From contig JAUWOA010000006.1 of assembly GCA_030612365.1 (NCBI GenBank), forward strand, positions 1 through 51,315: a stretch of 51,315 nt of DNA. The letters are read 5' to 3'. Positions within the stretch are counted from its first letter, which is position 1, and each line of letters opens with the position of its first letter. Origin of the DNA: Candidatus Thorarchaeota archaeon (GTDB lineage Archaea; Asgardarchaeota; Thorarchaeia; Thorarchaeales; Thorarchaeaceae). This document shows, one piece after another, positions 1 through 9,130 of the stretch. The translations under genes and the position numbers were made by a program. A model generated the notes under the pieces. It was not told where the DNA came from. It did not search any database and was given only the letters and a program-made list of their open reading frames with translations.

Positions 1-1269
1 GACCAAGTTGCAGCCTATTATGAGGATAACATCTACATAGATGAGGCCCCAGTGATAGGTCTCAATGCGCTGAGAATTGTTAGAAACCTTTGTCCGGTCA
101 TCCCGCTCTTTGCAGAGAGGTGGCTCTCAGTCTACACTGACGGCAATTATCAAGGCTGGATCGATGAGAGGAGTGGAGGAGCTTACAGTGTTTGGAATCC
201 GGTAACCCTCACGCCCAACAGCGCAGAGGTAGACGAGCTAATTGTAGCTGTTCTTCCTGAATTCTTTGGCAATTATTTCACCTCACTTAACCCGTTCCTG
301 TCAGGTGAGCCAATAGATAGTGATTGGCTCTTCAGAAACCAGTTTAATCCGTACATGCTTATCTACGACTCGCCAATCGCCACAACTCCCAACGGAAATG
401 CCGTGCCGAGAGCTTCTACTTCTTGGACAATGTACTACAGAGGTGTAGTGACAGACCTTCGCAGTAACCAAACGCGTGCAAGATTCTATTGTGATCCCAA
501 TGCAAATTGGACTGACGGAACACAATTGGACGCTCAGGACTACAGGTTCACTTACGAGTATTACTCCAACAACTCACTCACAAACTTCACAGGCCCAGTG
601 GAGGAAACCAGAGTCACAGGCGATTTCATTGTTGGAGTCACGATGAATAGTCGATTCATGTTTGGCTACAGAGAGCTTGGAGCATTACCGATTCTACCAC
701 AGCATATCTGGAACGACAAGGATCCTCGTGCATGGAATCCCACTGTTGAGGAATTCCTTGGTTCCGGACCATTTGTGGTTTCATCATTCGTGCAGGGTGC
801 AAATCCGGAACTCGTTCTGACTAAGAATCCTGGCTACTATCCTGTTGTAGATACGGAACCTCCAACGCTGCTGAGCCTTGCAATGATTCCTGAGAACCCG
901 ATACCTGCAGAAAGCGTTGTTATTCGCGCTCATGTTGATGATAGAAGTAAGATCGATAGTGTCAATCTTACCTACATCTACGAGGTTGGTACGATTAACA
1001 TCACCGACTCAGTGATGATGACGGAATCTGCATCCGGATATGAAGGTACGATTCCTGCACGCGTGACAGCTACTCGCGTTATCTTCGAGATTGTTGCGAT
1101 CGATGTATGGGGCAACTCAGCTGTAATAGCAACGGGCTCATACATCCGAGAAACCACGAGCGGTAGCGATACGTGGCTGGGAGATGCATTAATGGTCCTA
1201 GGCATCATTGGTGCAGGAGCACTTGGAATCGTCGCCATCGTGTTTCTAAGAAAACGAAAACAAAGCTAA
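1..1269 (+). CDS. Membrane-anchored ABC transporter solute-binding protein, family 5 (C-terminal part)
   Basis: The reading frame is open from the first base, so the gene starts before the window and only its C-terminal part (about 420 residues) is present. The sequence resembles the C-terminal lobe of family 5 peptide/nickel solute-binding proteins, with the DAQDYRFTYEYY and PILPQHIWNDKDP segments typical of that family. It then continues into a beta-rich region and ends in one membrane helix followed by RKRKQS. That tail suggests an extracellular binding protein tethered at its C-terminus, as is common in archaea. It would feed a peptide or similar ligand to an ABC permease encoded to the left. 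It converges on the gene at 1271, with only one base between the stops. The ligand cannot be told. Confidence 0.8.
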   Translation, partial: DQVAAYYEDNIYIDEAPVIGLNALRIVRNLCPVIPLFAERWLSVYTDGNYQGWIDERSGGAYSVWNPVTLTPNSAEVDELIVAVLPEFFGNYFTSLNPFLSGEPIDSDWLFRNQFNPYMLIYDSPIATTPNGNAVPRASTSWTMYYRGVVTDLRSNQTRARFYCDPNANWTDGTQLDAQDYRFTYEYYSNNSLTNFTGPVEETRVTGDFIVGVTMNSRFMFGYRELGALPILPQHIWNDKDPRAWNPTVEEFLGSGPFVVSSFVQGANPELVLTKNPGYYPVVDTEPPTLLSLAMIPENPIPAESVVIRAHVDDRSKIDSVNLTYIYEVGTINITDSVMMTESASGYEGTIPARVTATRVIFEIVAIDVWGNSAVIATGSYIRETTSGSDTWLGDALMVLGIIGAGALGIVAIVFLRKRKQS

Positions 1270-1270
1270 C

Positions 1271-2869
1271 TCACTGAGAGGGCGTCTTCCGAATCCACCA
1301 TATAATAGCGATGACAAGTGCCACGACTGCTACGCCAGCGACTGCAACGGTAGGCCCATAGACGCTGAAGAAGTCATTTGGCCATATCTCTGTCAGTGCG
1401 TTCCCAGCGGCTTGCCATGAATCTGCAATGCCTAGCAAATGCGCCGAAATTGTATTCAGGTCAGTTCGAAGGTGCTCGAGAGCGTATTCCATATCGCCTG
1501 TCGAGTTGTAGAAATCAGCAATATGCCAGAATGTGCCAAACCCAAGAGAACCACGAAACGTCAGATTTCCCGGATTGATCAGACTGGAGTTGTCTGCTAG
1601 CACTTCGAAGTGTGGAAGTGCTTGCTCGCCTGCGGCAGTGAAATCCGTCAAATCAGTATCAGGCATCAAGGCAGGAAGTCGTTCTAATGCAGTCCTATAG
1701 GACAAGTATTGAAGAGTTGTCTGGGCTTCCAAACCCAGCCCTATGAAGTGAAGCAAAGACGTCTTGAACTCCCGTTCATTCTGAATGCCATCGAACACAG
1801 ATAGGAATAAACTGAGCCCCTCCACAGTCATGTCAGAGCTCATTGCGCGGAATCCTTTCTCACCAAACTGCCATATGTAAGCGCTTGCTGCGTCCGGACT
1901 GTAGCTTGACCCGACTCCTAGGAGCCGGTCTCTTATGTGAGGGCCCAGCAATGAGCTCGGGTCATCAACTGGATCACCACCGGGTTTGATCAGTACGCTG
2001 ATGTAGTATCGACTAGACCAAGCCCCATTCAGCTCGAAGTATGATATATTGTACTCATAGCGACCATCATCGGGGTATCCGAAATCCTCGCCAAACGAGC
2101 CAACTCCAGGATCCAGAATCGTTGCAAGCCTGCTCGTATCATTGTATCCTGTGATGAGGATACCGTGTCCGCCGCCTGTCAATCCTTGATTCCGAAGAAT
2201 GTCATAATCTTGAGGAGGCAGCCAAGAAGGGTCAACACTGGCAATCAAGGGATAGCCATCGTCAATCGACTGCCGCATCAAATTGAAGGCAGCAATCTGC
2301 CCATCTAGAAGCTGAGCATTGATTCCCTGAGATGCCCAGAGCTGAGTCTGAAGCTCCGCTCCTGTTAACCCGCCGTCCAAGTAAATGCTGAGGTTGAGTC
2401 CGTAGAGGTCGGTTGCGAGCTTTGTGGGTTCAATCTGTTGATAAATCGCTCCCGGAAACATAAGCATCGTATCATTATACCGGATGTATGCGTACGAGAA
2501 GCCAACGGTAGAAAGAGCAAACAAATCATGTAGTTCTACCGGTGCACCGGCATGCTGCATTGCCATTGCTGTGGCCGCCCAAGCACAGAAGCCGTTGATC
2601 TCTTGCCAGACATAGGGAACTTCAGATAGAAGTCCATCACCTTCGTAAGCTAGTTGGGAGCTCTGAAGCACGCTGGTCGGGCTTGCTGCTAGCGGGTTCG
2701 CAGCGATTGGAAAGGCCGCAAGGACCAAGATTGCCATGAAGATGAGAGCTGAGTATCGCAAGTGAGTATCCCCAGACTTGATTTCATAAGGTAACATCAT
2801 AAGGGTGTCGATGGGGGCGGTGAAGGCACATCCCTTTGGACCCTCACCAGGAATCGACCCCCTATTCAT
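1271..2869 (-). CDS. Secreted, membrane-anchored C39-like cysteine peptidase
   Basis: The protein has an N-terminal hydrophobic signal segment (near residues 41-60), a papain-like/C39-like peptidase domain, a long helical region and a C-terminal membrane helix followed by RKTPSQ. The likely catalytic Cys lies in NGFCAWAAT and the likely catalytic His in GGGHGILITGYND, followed by an ILDPG segment that fits the Asp/Asn of the triad. It should act outside the cell on peptides or proteins. The ATG used here overlaps the stop of the upstream DUF3160 gene by 8 bases, which suggests translational coupling. A start at the internal ATG pair near 2797-2800 would give a shorter leader and cannot be excluded. 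The substrate is unknown. Confidence 0.7.
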   Translation of the reverse strand: MNRGSIPGEGPKGCAFTAPIDTLMMLPYEIKSGDTHLRYSALIFMAILVLAAFPIAANPLAASPTSVLQSSQLAYEGDGLLSEVPYVWQEINGFCAWAATAMAMQHAGAPVELHDLFALSTVGFSYAYIRYNDTMLMFPGAIYQQIEPTKLATDLYGLNLSIYLDGGLTGAELQTQLWASQGINAQLLDGQIAAFNLMRQSIDDGYPLIASVDPSWLPPQDYDILRNQGLTGGGHGILITGYNDTSRLATILDPGVGSFGEDFGYPDDGRYEYNISYFELNGAWSSRYYISVLIKPGGDPVDDPSSLLGPHIRDRLLGVGSSYSPDAASAYIWQFGEKGFRAMSSDMTVEGLSLFLSVFDGIQNEREFKTSLLHFIGLGLEAQTTLQYLSYRTALERLPALMPDTDLTDFTAAGEQALPHFEVLADNSSLINPGNLTFRGSLGFGTFWHIADFYNSTGDMEYALEHLRTDLNTISAHLLGIADSWQAAGNALTEIWPNDFFSVYGPTVAVAGVAVVALVIAIIWWIRKTPSQ

Positions 2870-5117
2870 CTGATCGCTTAACTGTTGAAGCTAGGAAAAA
2901 TGCTCCTTCAGACCCAGTGTTGACCACGAAACTGCCTAGCCACGACGGAAGAGGAGGTTCTTCGCCTGCGTCAAGCATGTCCTGCCATGCTTCGTCTGTA
3001 AGCCGGTCATTCATTGGCTGAGCGAATTCGTAGTACGAGAATGTTCCCCCACGAGTGATAACCACTTGTCCTTCGATGTACACAGCCACATAGATGATCA
3101 TTGGATTGCCAACAGCTTCCTCAAGTACAGTCATTGTGTTGGTGTCAGTATGCACATCTGCGATGACTGCCATGTTTTCGTCAACATCGGATACTAGCTG
3201 GTCATCAGCCGGTCGAGATGCTATGTAATCCAATGTTGCGCCGCTGTTCTCTATGATTAGAACCTCCGTTTGGTTTAAGGACTGCCCGCTCAATTCCTTT
3301 ACAGAGATTGTTTGAAGGGACCTGAGGAAATTGCGCAAGGAATCGAGTCTGGAACTTGTTGCTTGAGTCAATAGAGAACGGCTTTCCAGACCAGACTGCA
3401 TCATGCGGCACAGGGAAGCGAGCCGTGCATAGAGCCGGGGGGCGGGTTCAACATAACCTATTGTGGGCGGAACTGGCGCGGCTGTCGCCGTCCAAGTGTA
3501 AGATTGCTTCGCGTAGAGTATTGTGTCATGGCGCAATTCAGTCCATGAACCAAGCGCAGTCATAAGCTGCTTATCGATCCAAGCCTCACTCTGCATGAAA
3601 GATGGATACCCCTCTCCAGGGTCTGTCAGGAGAGGAAGCAGAGAATACAACCAGAGGTAGTACAGGTTCTTCGTCCACTCCTGCGCAGAGATGTTGTCAG
3701 TTACGTTCCAGAGCATCTCCATCTGCTCAACGTAGTTAGCATAATGCTTTTGATCATCAAGAAGATCCCACGCTCTATCTGAACCAAGGGCAGCCATAAC
3801 ATCAAGCCCCTTGGGCATCACGCGAGGTGTCAACTGCGTTCCGACGTATATGTACACGAGTTGACCAAGGATGTAGCTATCTGGGATGAACCTCTGACCC
3901 ATAAACCTGAGGCCCTTAGTCTGGTTGAAGTCTTCCGTGTCGTTCAGGAGCGTTGAGAGAATCAACGGGTCTCTGAAAGTAAGGGCTTCTTGAATGAATT
4001 CATGAAGAAGTACATCGTTATCGAATTCCTGTAACTCGACACTTTCGCCGTAGATTTCATGAATCAATGACAGGTACTCTGATGGCAAGAGATCGTCAGC
4101 TGCTCCCACGAAGAACACGGTAGGTTGATAGATTGCATCCCAAATCTCGTATCCGATGCTTCCTCCAGGAAGGCTCGATACTTCATCTTCAAGAGCAAAG
4201 GACAGCAGAATAGCCTGGGCAGTTTCGTTCAATCCGCGATTGTTTGGCATTGTGTCACCATCAGGAACCAGGTGAAATGCAACTCGTCCGAACCACATCA
4301 TGGCCTTGAAATAGCGTCCCAGCAGGTCAGTACGAGTATAGTGTCCACGTGGAACATACTGGCTGAAGTCTTCATCATATCCCATGAACCATTGGTCTGA
4401 GAACCCTTCGTGCGCTTCTATCAATGACAGGACCTGAGCAACAGCATCCTGCACCTCTCCGTGAACGGTCGTCTGGTTGTCAAGAAGGCTAAGCGCTACA
4501 GAGAAGAATATCACATTTCTCAGAGCCGCATCCTGCCATCTTCCCTCTGGTGGATCGAGATACTGAGCATATGATGAATCCACAAGTGATTCCGTCAAAT
4601 TGCCAAGTAGGCTCCAGAATGAGTATGTTTCGGCTTCACGAAGTGCAAGGTCGTACAGAACGTGAAATGCGTGCAGAACGGCGTCTGATGAAACAAAGCT
4701 TGGCAGATCGTTGTCGTCATTGTCCGAAAGAATCTCATGTATCTGCTTGAATTCCGATTGGGGCACAGCCACAAACCCGTTGCTCTCGATGAACTGACGG
4801 TCTTCCATAGTTAACGTCGGAAAGAGACCTAGGTTTGCGATGTTGGTGAGACCTGGAGAAATCGAGTACTGCGGAGCGTTGGGAGTGAACGCTTCATCGT
4901 ATGGAATGAAGTCCGCGAAGTCATTCTCCACAGTGTCAGTAATCGTGAAAATTAGAGCATTCGGGTGTGCGGCTGGACCCGCAGGATTCCAGACACCACC
5001 CAGATAGCTCAGGGCCAATACAAGACTAGCTGCAAGTAGAGTGGCACCCAAACCACCTGCTAACATCTTGCGCTTTGTCTGACTGTCAATAGCACGGATA
5101 GGAACGGCAGGATTCAT
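2862..5117 (-). CDS. DUF3160 family secreted protein
   Basis: This is a 751-residue protein with an N-terminal membrane helix (around residues 18-42), so it is exported and probably anchored. The body matches the pattern of DUF3160 proteins: a helical domain with FVSSDAVLHAFHVLYDLALRE near residue 140 (a segment typical of this family), then QEALTFRDP and the large helical remainder. The function of DUF3160 is not established. It lies directly upstream of, and overlaps, the C39-like peptidase gene, so the two surface proteins are probably made together. It is divergent from the regulator at 5282, with about 165 bases between them. Confidence 0.75.
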   Translation of the reverse strand: MNPAVPIRAIDSQTKRKMLAGGLGATLLAASLVLALSYLGGVWNPAGPAAHPNALIFTITDTVENDFADFIPYDEAFTPNAPQYSISPGLTNIANLGLFPTLTMEDRQFIESNGFVAVPQSEFKQIHEILSDNDDNDLPSFVSSDAVLHAFHVLYDLALREAETYSFWSLLGNLTESLVDSSYAQYLDPPEGRWQDAALRNVIFFSVALSLLDNQTTVHGEVQDAVAQVLSLIEAHEGFSDQWFMGYDEDFSQYVPRGHYTRTDLLGRYFKAMMWFGRVAFHLVPDGDTMPNNRGLNETAQAILLSFALEDEVSSLPGGSIGYEIWDAIYQPTVFFVGAADDLLPSEYLSLIHEIYGESVELQEFDNDVLLHEFIQEALTFRDPLILSTLLNDTEDFNQTKGLRFMGQRFIPDSYILGQLVYIYVGTQLTPRVMPKGLDVMAALGSDRAWDLLDDQKHYANYVEQMEMLWNVTDNISAQEWTKNLYYLWLYSLLPLLTDPGEGYPSFMQSEAWIDKQLMTALGSWTELRHDTILYAKQSYTWTATAAPVPPTIGYVEPAPRLYARLASLCRMMQSGLESRSLLTQATSSRLDSLRNFLRSLQTISVKELSGQSLNQTEVLIIENSGATLDYIASRPADDQLVSDVDENMAVIADVHTDTNTMTVLEEAVGNPMIIYVAVYIEGQVVITRGGTFSYYEFAQPMNDRLTDEAWQDMLDAGEEPPLPSWLGSFVVNTGSEGAFFLASTVKRSDE

Positions 5118-5281
5118 GCTCTCTTCATGGAATCATTTGCACTTAGTACCACAGATTAGAACAATAATTTTCGTGCGATACAGCAAGTAGAACAGCAAAC
5201 AAGCAAGTACTATCTTCGATATGGGTCAGTGCATGATGCTCAAAGGACAACAGATTAATCTAGTAAGCGCCTCAGCGATAC

Positions 5282-5749
5282 TTGGTTGGGCATCCATTGG
5301 GAAAGAATTCGCTGGAAACTGAACTGGAACCGGACCTGCGAGGCAATACTCTTCGTGTGTATTGGTACATGCTTCAGCAGGGCCAGCCCGTCGGCGTGAG
5401 AGAGGTCCAAAGGGCAATAGGAATGTCAAGTCCATCGGTGTCCAGTCACCATCTGAACAAGCTCGTTGACATGGACTTGATCGAGAAACAACCAGACAAC
5501 TCGTATGAACTCAAGAGAATTGTCAAAGTGGGCATTCTCCGGAACTTCGTGGCCTACCGCGGTGTCCTTCTACCACGCTATTCATTCGTGGCGCTTTTCT
5601 TCACTGTCTACACTATCGCCTACATTGCACTAACAATGGTAGTTCCGATAGGGCTCTTTGATAGATACATCGCGATAGCCGTAGGTATCGTGGGGGCGCT
5701 ATTTGCATGGTTCGAAACTTACAGGCTGTGGAAGATCAAGCTCACGTGA
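5282..5749 (+). CDS. ArsR-like winged-helix regulator with two membrane helices
   Basis: Residues about 20-80 form a winged helix-turn-helix (GNTLRVYWYMLQ, then VREVQRAIGMSSPSVSSHHLNKL, a typical recognition helix). Two hydrophobic helices follow (about 95-117 and 120-145). The protein is therefore a membrane-bound DNA-binding protein of a type common in archaea, probably coupling a membrane signal to transcription. The start is a TTG; no ATG is available before the HTH. It is divergent from the DUF3160/peptidase pair and could regulate it, which is inference from position only. It ends just ahead of the radical SAM gene at 5829. Confidence 0.6.
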   Translation: MVGHPLGKNSLETELEPDLRGNTLRVYWYMLQQGQPVGVREVQRAIGMSSPSVSSHHLNKLVDMDLIEKQPDNSYELKRIVKVGILRNFVAYRGVLLPRYSFVALFFTVYTIAYIALTMVVPIGLFDRYIAIAVGIVGALFAWFETYRLWKIKLT

Positions 5750-5828
5750 GTTTCGTTGCTGGGCTGAAAGGCAACGTTTATCCAACAAGTGCAACGAAAC
5801 GGATTCGTACTCTCGGAGCGGCTTTGGC

Positions 5829-6903
5829 TTGAATTATCATCTTGTACTAACAAGACGCTGCAATCTGAATTGCGTCTACTGCCACGGTGGTGAAGAAACC
5901 GGCCCACAAGCAGAAGTCCAGTACTCGCTGGACGACTTGGCAGCCTTTCTAGAACAAGACGATGACGTTCAACTCATGTTCTACGGGGGTGAACCCACAC
6001 TCAGGATACCATTGATGACAGAAGTGATGGACCGATTCCCAAATGCTCGATTCATGTTGCAGACCAATGGCATTTTGCTCAATAAAATTCCAGAGGACTA
6101 TGCAAGACGAATCCACTCCGTGTTGGTGTCAATCGATGGTCCCAAGGATGTAACTGATGGCTACAGGTCCAAGGGCGTCTACGAGAGAGTTCTTGAGAAT
6201 GTACGTTGGCTCCGTGAAATCGGGTTTGATGGCGATATCGTGGCAAGGATGGCAGTGTCGCAAGAGAGCGATATCTATCGTGATGTACACCATCTTCTCA
6301 ATCTTGAAAATCCCGGGTTTGATCACGTTCATTGGCAGCTCAACGTGATTTGGGATGCAGAGGGAAACTGGAAAGACTTTGATAGTTGGGTAAAAGAATC
6401 ATACAATCCGGGGATCACTCAACTTGTAAAGGAATGGGTGGCCGGAATGAAAAGCGGAAAGGTTGCGGGAATCGTACCATTCCTCCCAGTTATGCACACG
6501 ATCCTGACTGGTGAACCTTCGGTGCGGCTCTGGTCTTGATACTTTCGCGATTCATGTCGATGGCTCAATCGGTGTATGTCCGATTTCTCCTGATCGGGAG
6601 TTCTCGATTGTTGGAAACATCAGGAATACGAGTCCAAAAGACCTGAGAAATGTCATGATGGTTAAAGATCCCTGTCCATCCTGTGAGGTGTACGATATCT
6701 GCGGAGGAAGATGCCTCTTTGTGAACAAGCAGCGTTTGTGGGGACAAGAGGGCTTCGACAAAGTATGTGATACAGTTAAGCACATGATATCCGCTCTTCA
6801 AACGGAAACATCTACGGTCCGACAACTCATGAAATCTGGTGTCATCTCAGTTGACAGCTTCATCTATCCTGAGTTCAATAACGGATGCGAAATAATACCT
6901 TAG
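5829..6903 (+). pseudogene. Radical SAM/SPASM peptide-modifying-type enzyme, frameshifted
   Basis: The first part (TTG start at 5829, MNYHLVLTRRCNLNCVYC) carries the radical SAM CxxxCxxC cluster motif and a YGGEPTL segment. The second part, in the next frame from about 6523, carries the SPASM-type auxiliary cluster cysteines (RCGSG, CPIS, CPSCEVYDICGGRC). One frame ends at 6539, and the continuation is one base out of phase, so a one-base insertion or two-base deletion lies near 6520. Together the two parts make a protein of about 357 residues that resembles archaeal radical SAM enzymes thought to modify peptides (AF1577-like, from memory). No short precursor peptide gene was recognised nearby. 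The break is either real decay or an assembly error. The extra reading frame upstream of 5829 is probably not translated. Confidence 0.7.
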
Positions 6904-7352
6904 AGCGGTTCTTCTTCTTCCACTTCCTCGTTGAAGATCTTCCTCATGAGGACAATTTCTTCTCCAAACCGCTTCTGCCGGGTCATTTCCTTGTAGCCAA
7001 CGCGGTCATAGAATCTCTGTTGTTCTTCGACCCGACCATAGACCTCCAGCTCGATGCAGGTTGCATCCATGCCTTCCATGAGACTCTCGGCATGCTGAAC
7101 TAGCATTGTGCCGATTCTGCGATTGCGGAAATTGGAGGACACAGCTAGTCGCTCTATGACACCAATCTGACCTCGTAGAGTGACGCGCATTGTCCCAACT
7201 ACTTGGTTCCCGACAAGAGCAACGTATTGATTGCCCATCTGAATGTGTCGAGATATCTTGCCCAAGTCCTCATTAAGGGCTGCAGGAGGCCTTGAGAGCT
7301 GCTTCTTCACAGGCTGATATGCATCATTCAGGATACTCTTAATGAGGTCCAC
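6900..7352 (-). CDS. GNAT family N-acetyltransferase
   Basis: This is a GCN5-related acetyltransferase of about 150 residues. The acetyl-CoA binding region is RLAVSSNFRNRRIGTMLVQHAE (motif A, with the R-x-x-R/K-G-x-G/A-like pyrophosphate loop). The family's RFYDRVGYKE segment comes before the C-terminus. The substrate is unknown. The GTG start is uncertain. The frame stays open upstream and encodes VKIRRAELAEVD, which looks like the first beta strand of a GNAT domain, but no ATG, GTG or TTG lies in that stretch. It overlaps the end of the radical SAM gene by four bases on the other strand. Confidence 0.75.
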   Translation of the reverse strand: MDLIKSILNDAYQPVKKQLSRPPAALNEDLGKISRHIQMGNQYVALVGNQVVGTMRVTLRGQIGVIERLAVSSNFRNRRIGTMLVQHAESLMEGMDATCIELEVYGRVEEQQRFYDRVGYKEMTRQKRFGEEIVLMRKIFNEEVEEEEPL

Positions 7353-7567
7353 TTCGGCAAGTTCGGCTCGACGAATCTTGACCTCAGCATAGTTGTATAT
7401 TTCTGGAAGCCTCCAGTAATTTGGTTCTCAATCCATAACATGCACTGGCAGACATAAATGATTTGGACAGGCAGCAAATCGGATATCCTGAGTTATTTGT
7501 GACCAAGAGAGGGCAAGAATCTGACCAAATAAATCAAATACGCAGGGCACGCTTTTCTAAGCCAGTT

Positions 7568-7870
7568 ATGACAAGTCACTCCATTGCTCCAATCCATACT
7601 CAGGACAAGGACTGGGTCAAACAGATTGTCGCTGAGCAGTGGGCGTCATCCATTGTTGTCACACGAGGTCAGGTTCACAAGCCAGCGAATTTGCCTAGCT
7701 TCGTATGCTGGAAAGGGGAGGAGAGAGTAGGTCTGCTGACCTATCGAGTTGTGAAACAGGAATGCGAAATCATCATTCTGAATAGCTTTACTGAACGAGA
7801 AGGTGTGGCAACTGACCTACTGCAAGCTGCTGAGAAAGCAGCGCTGCAATCTGGCTGCGACAGACTGTGA
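7568..7870 (+). pseudogene. GNAT acetyltransferase, 5' half, interrupted by the integrated element
   Basis: The ATG at 7568 begins MTSHSIAPIHTQ. The frame encodes the N-terminal half of a GNAT domain and reaches the motif A region (TEREGVATDLLQAAEKAA, then GCDRL), where it meets a TGA within the left 14-bp repeat. The missing C-terminal half lies 12 kb away at 19913-20095 in the matching frame. Joining the two at the repeat gives a protein of about 161 residues of normal GNAT length. The half-gene lacks the FYQRRGF region needed for the CoA-binding core, so it is probably inactive. Confidence 0.8.
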
Positions 7871-7879
7871 GTGATAACC
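7866..7879. repeat. attL: 14-bp direct repeat at the left end of the integrated element
   Basis: TGTGAGTGATAACC is present here and again at 19908-19921. The flanking bases differ on both sides (C then C here; T then A on the right). It sits at the point where the GNAT reading frame is interrupted and 60 bases before the integrase start, as expected for an integrase-made junction. The core contains an in-frame TGA where GNAT homologues usually have Trp (L-W-V-I-T-T). Confidence 0.85.
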
Positions 7880-7939
7880 CAACAATTACACCATGACTAG
7901 GTATTTATGCAGGTTCTTCGTGGTACTTGATGAACAAAC

Positions 7940-9130
7940 ATGCCAGCCAAGAAGAAGATCAGGAAGGCAAGACCTCTGCATCCTGACTACCGGAAATACA
8001 TTGAGGAACAAGTCCATCTGAAGCCTGTGACTGTTGCAGGGCAGAAGAGACTGCTATCGAGAATGCCTGAGCCCGACAAGTTGACTGCCGCCTGGTGGAG
8101 AACCAGAGTCAAACGGGTATCGCCCGCTACCTCAAGGTTGGAGTCTCTTGTCATTCGCCAAGCGTTGAGGTTCCTGGGTCGAGAAGACCAGGCGGCAGAG
8201 ATCAAGGCGGTCAAACTGAAGAGGCGGGAAGACACTGTCACAGTGGAAGACCTCTATACACGGAAGGAGTTGGACACAATTCTCGGTGCCTCTCTATTGC
8301 TGAGAGATCGCGCTATGCTTCAGGTGCTCTATGAGTCTGCAACCAGGGCCGACGAGCTCCTATCAATGACCTTCAAGAACGTTGAGTTTTTTGACGATGG
8401 TACAGCCAACATCATCATCAAGGGCAAGACTGGCACGAGAAGCATTCCCCTCTCAGTGTCCGTCCCGGCTCTTCAAGAGTGGCTGAAACATCATCCAATT
8501 GGTGAGGGATCTATCTGGGTCCAATTACGAAGACCCTACAAGACCCTGACCACAAGCGGGCTCTATCTCGTGACGAAACTGATCCTCAAAGCGGCTGGCG
8601 TGACTGGCAAGAAGAAACTTGTCCATATGTTTCGTCACACTCGGATTACCGAGTTCGTCAGGCTTGGGATTCGCGGTCAGACATTGCACAAACTGGTTGG
8701 TTGGACCAAGCGGAGCAACATGGAAGCAGTCTATGTTCATCTGAGCACTGCGGATGTAGTCAACGAGGTCAGGTCGAAGGTTTTCGGTCTTGAGTCCGGC
8801 GAGGATAGATACGAGCCTTATCTGAAACTTCTCAAATGCCCAAGATGTGAAACAACCAACGAAGAGCATGCACGATACTGCGCCAAGTGCAACATGCCGA
8901 TCACGGCTGATGCTCTGGTCAATGAACTAGAGAAGAAGGTTGACCTTGAAGCCAAAGTCAAACAACTGGAAGAAACAATTCAGGAGCGTGTGGATGAGTC
9001 CATGGAGAGAGTTGTGCAAGCGTTCACATCCGCGATTCAGAGCATCGAGGACACAAAGACACTCAGGGATCTGGCAGTGGTGTTTGCCAGGAAGATGAAA
9101 GAAGAGTCCGCATCGACCGACTCAGAATGA
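7940..9130 (+). CDS. Tyrosine recombinase (integrase) with C-terminal zinc ribbon
   Basis: This 396-residue protein has a core-binding N-terminal domain followed by a catalytic domain with the family residues in order: R136 (SATRADELLSM), K163 (KGKTGTRSIP), H229 and R232 (HMFRHTR), W255 (LVGWTK, where most relatives have His; Trp is known at this place in Cre and Flp) and the nucleophile Y265 (EAVYVHLS). A zinc ribbon follows (C300, C303, C314, C317), then a predicted coiled coil (about 325-365). The zinc ribbon tail is common in archaeal integrases. It catalyses recombination between attP and attB and lies 60 bases from attL. A TATA-like TATTTATG at about 7902-7909 would give a nearly leaderless mRNA. 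Confidence 0.9.
   Translation: MPAKKKIRKARPLHPDYRKYIEEQVHLKPVTVAGQKRLLSRMPEPDKLTAAWWRTRVKRVSPATSRLESLVIRQALRFLGREDQAAEIKAVKLKRREDTVTVEDLYTRKELDTILGASLLLRDRAMLQVLYESATRADELLSMTFKNVEFFDDGTANIIIKGKTGTRSIPLSVSVPALQEWLKHHPIGEGSIWVQLRRPYKTLTTSGLYLVTKLILKAAGVTGKKKLVHMFRHTRITEFVRLGIRGQTLHKLVGWTKRSNMEAVYVHLSTADVVNEVRSKVFGLESGEDRYEPYLKLLKCPRCETTNEEHARYCAKCNMPITADALVNELEKKVDLEAKVKQLEETIQERVDESMERVVQAFTSAIQSIEDTKTLRDLAVVFARKMKEESASTDSE

Noticed and set aside
5703-5828. Longer N-terminus for the radical SAM gene from 5703
   Set aside because: That part overlaps the end of the previous gene and encodes a Cys/Arg/Ser-rich stretch unlike the family; the TTG at 5829 puts the start right before the first conserved strand.
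7868-7870. TGA in the joined GNAT gene as a sign of TGA-to-Trp or selenocysteine recoding
   Set aside because: Many intact genes here end in TGA with overlapping starts (for example at 14725-14727 and 16039-16041), so TGA is a normal stop, and no selenocysteine signal was seen.
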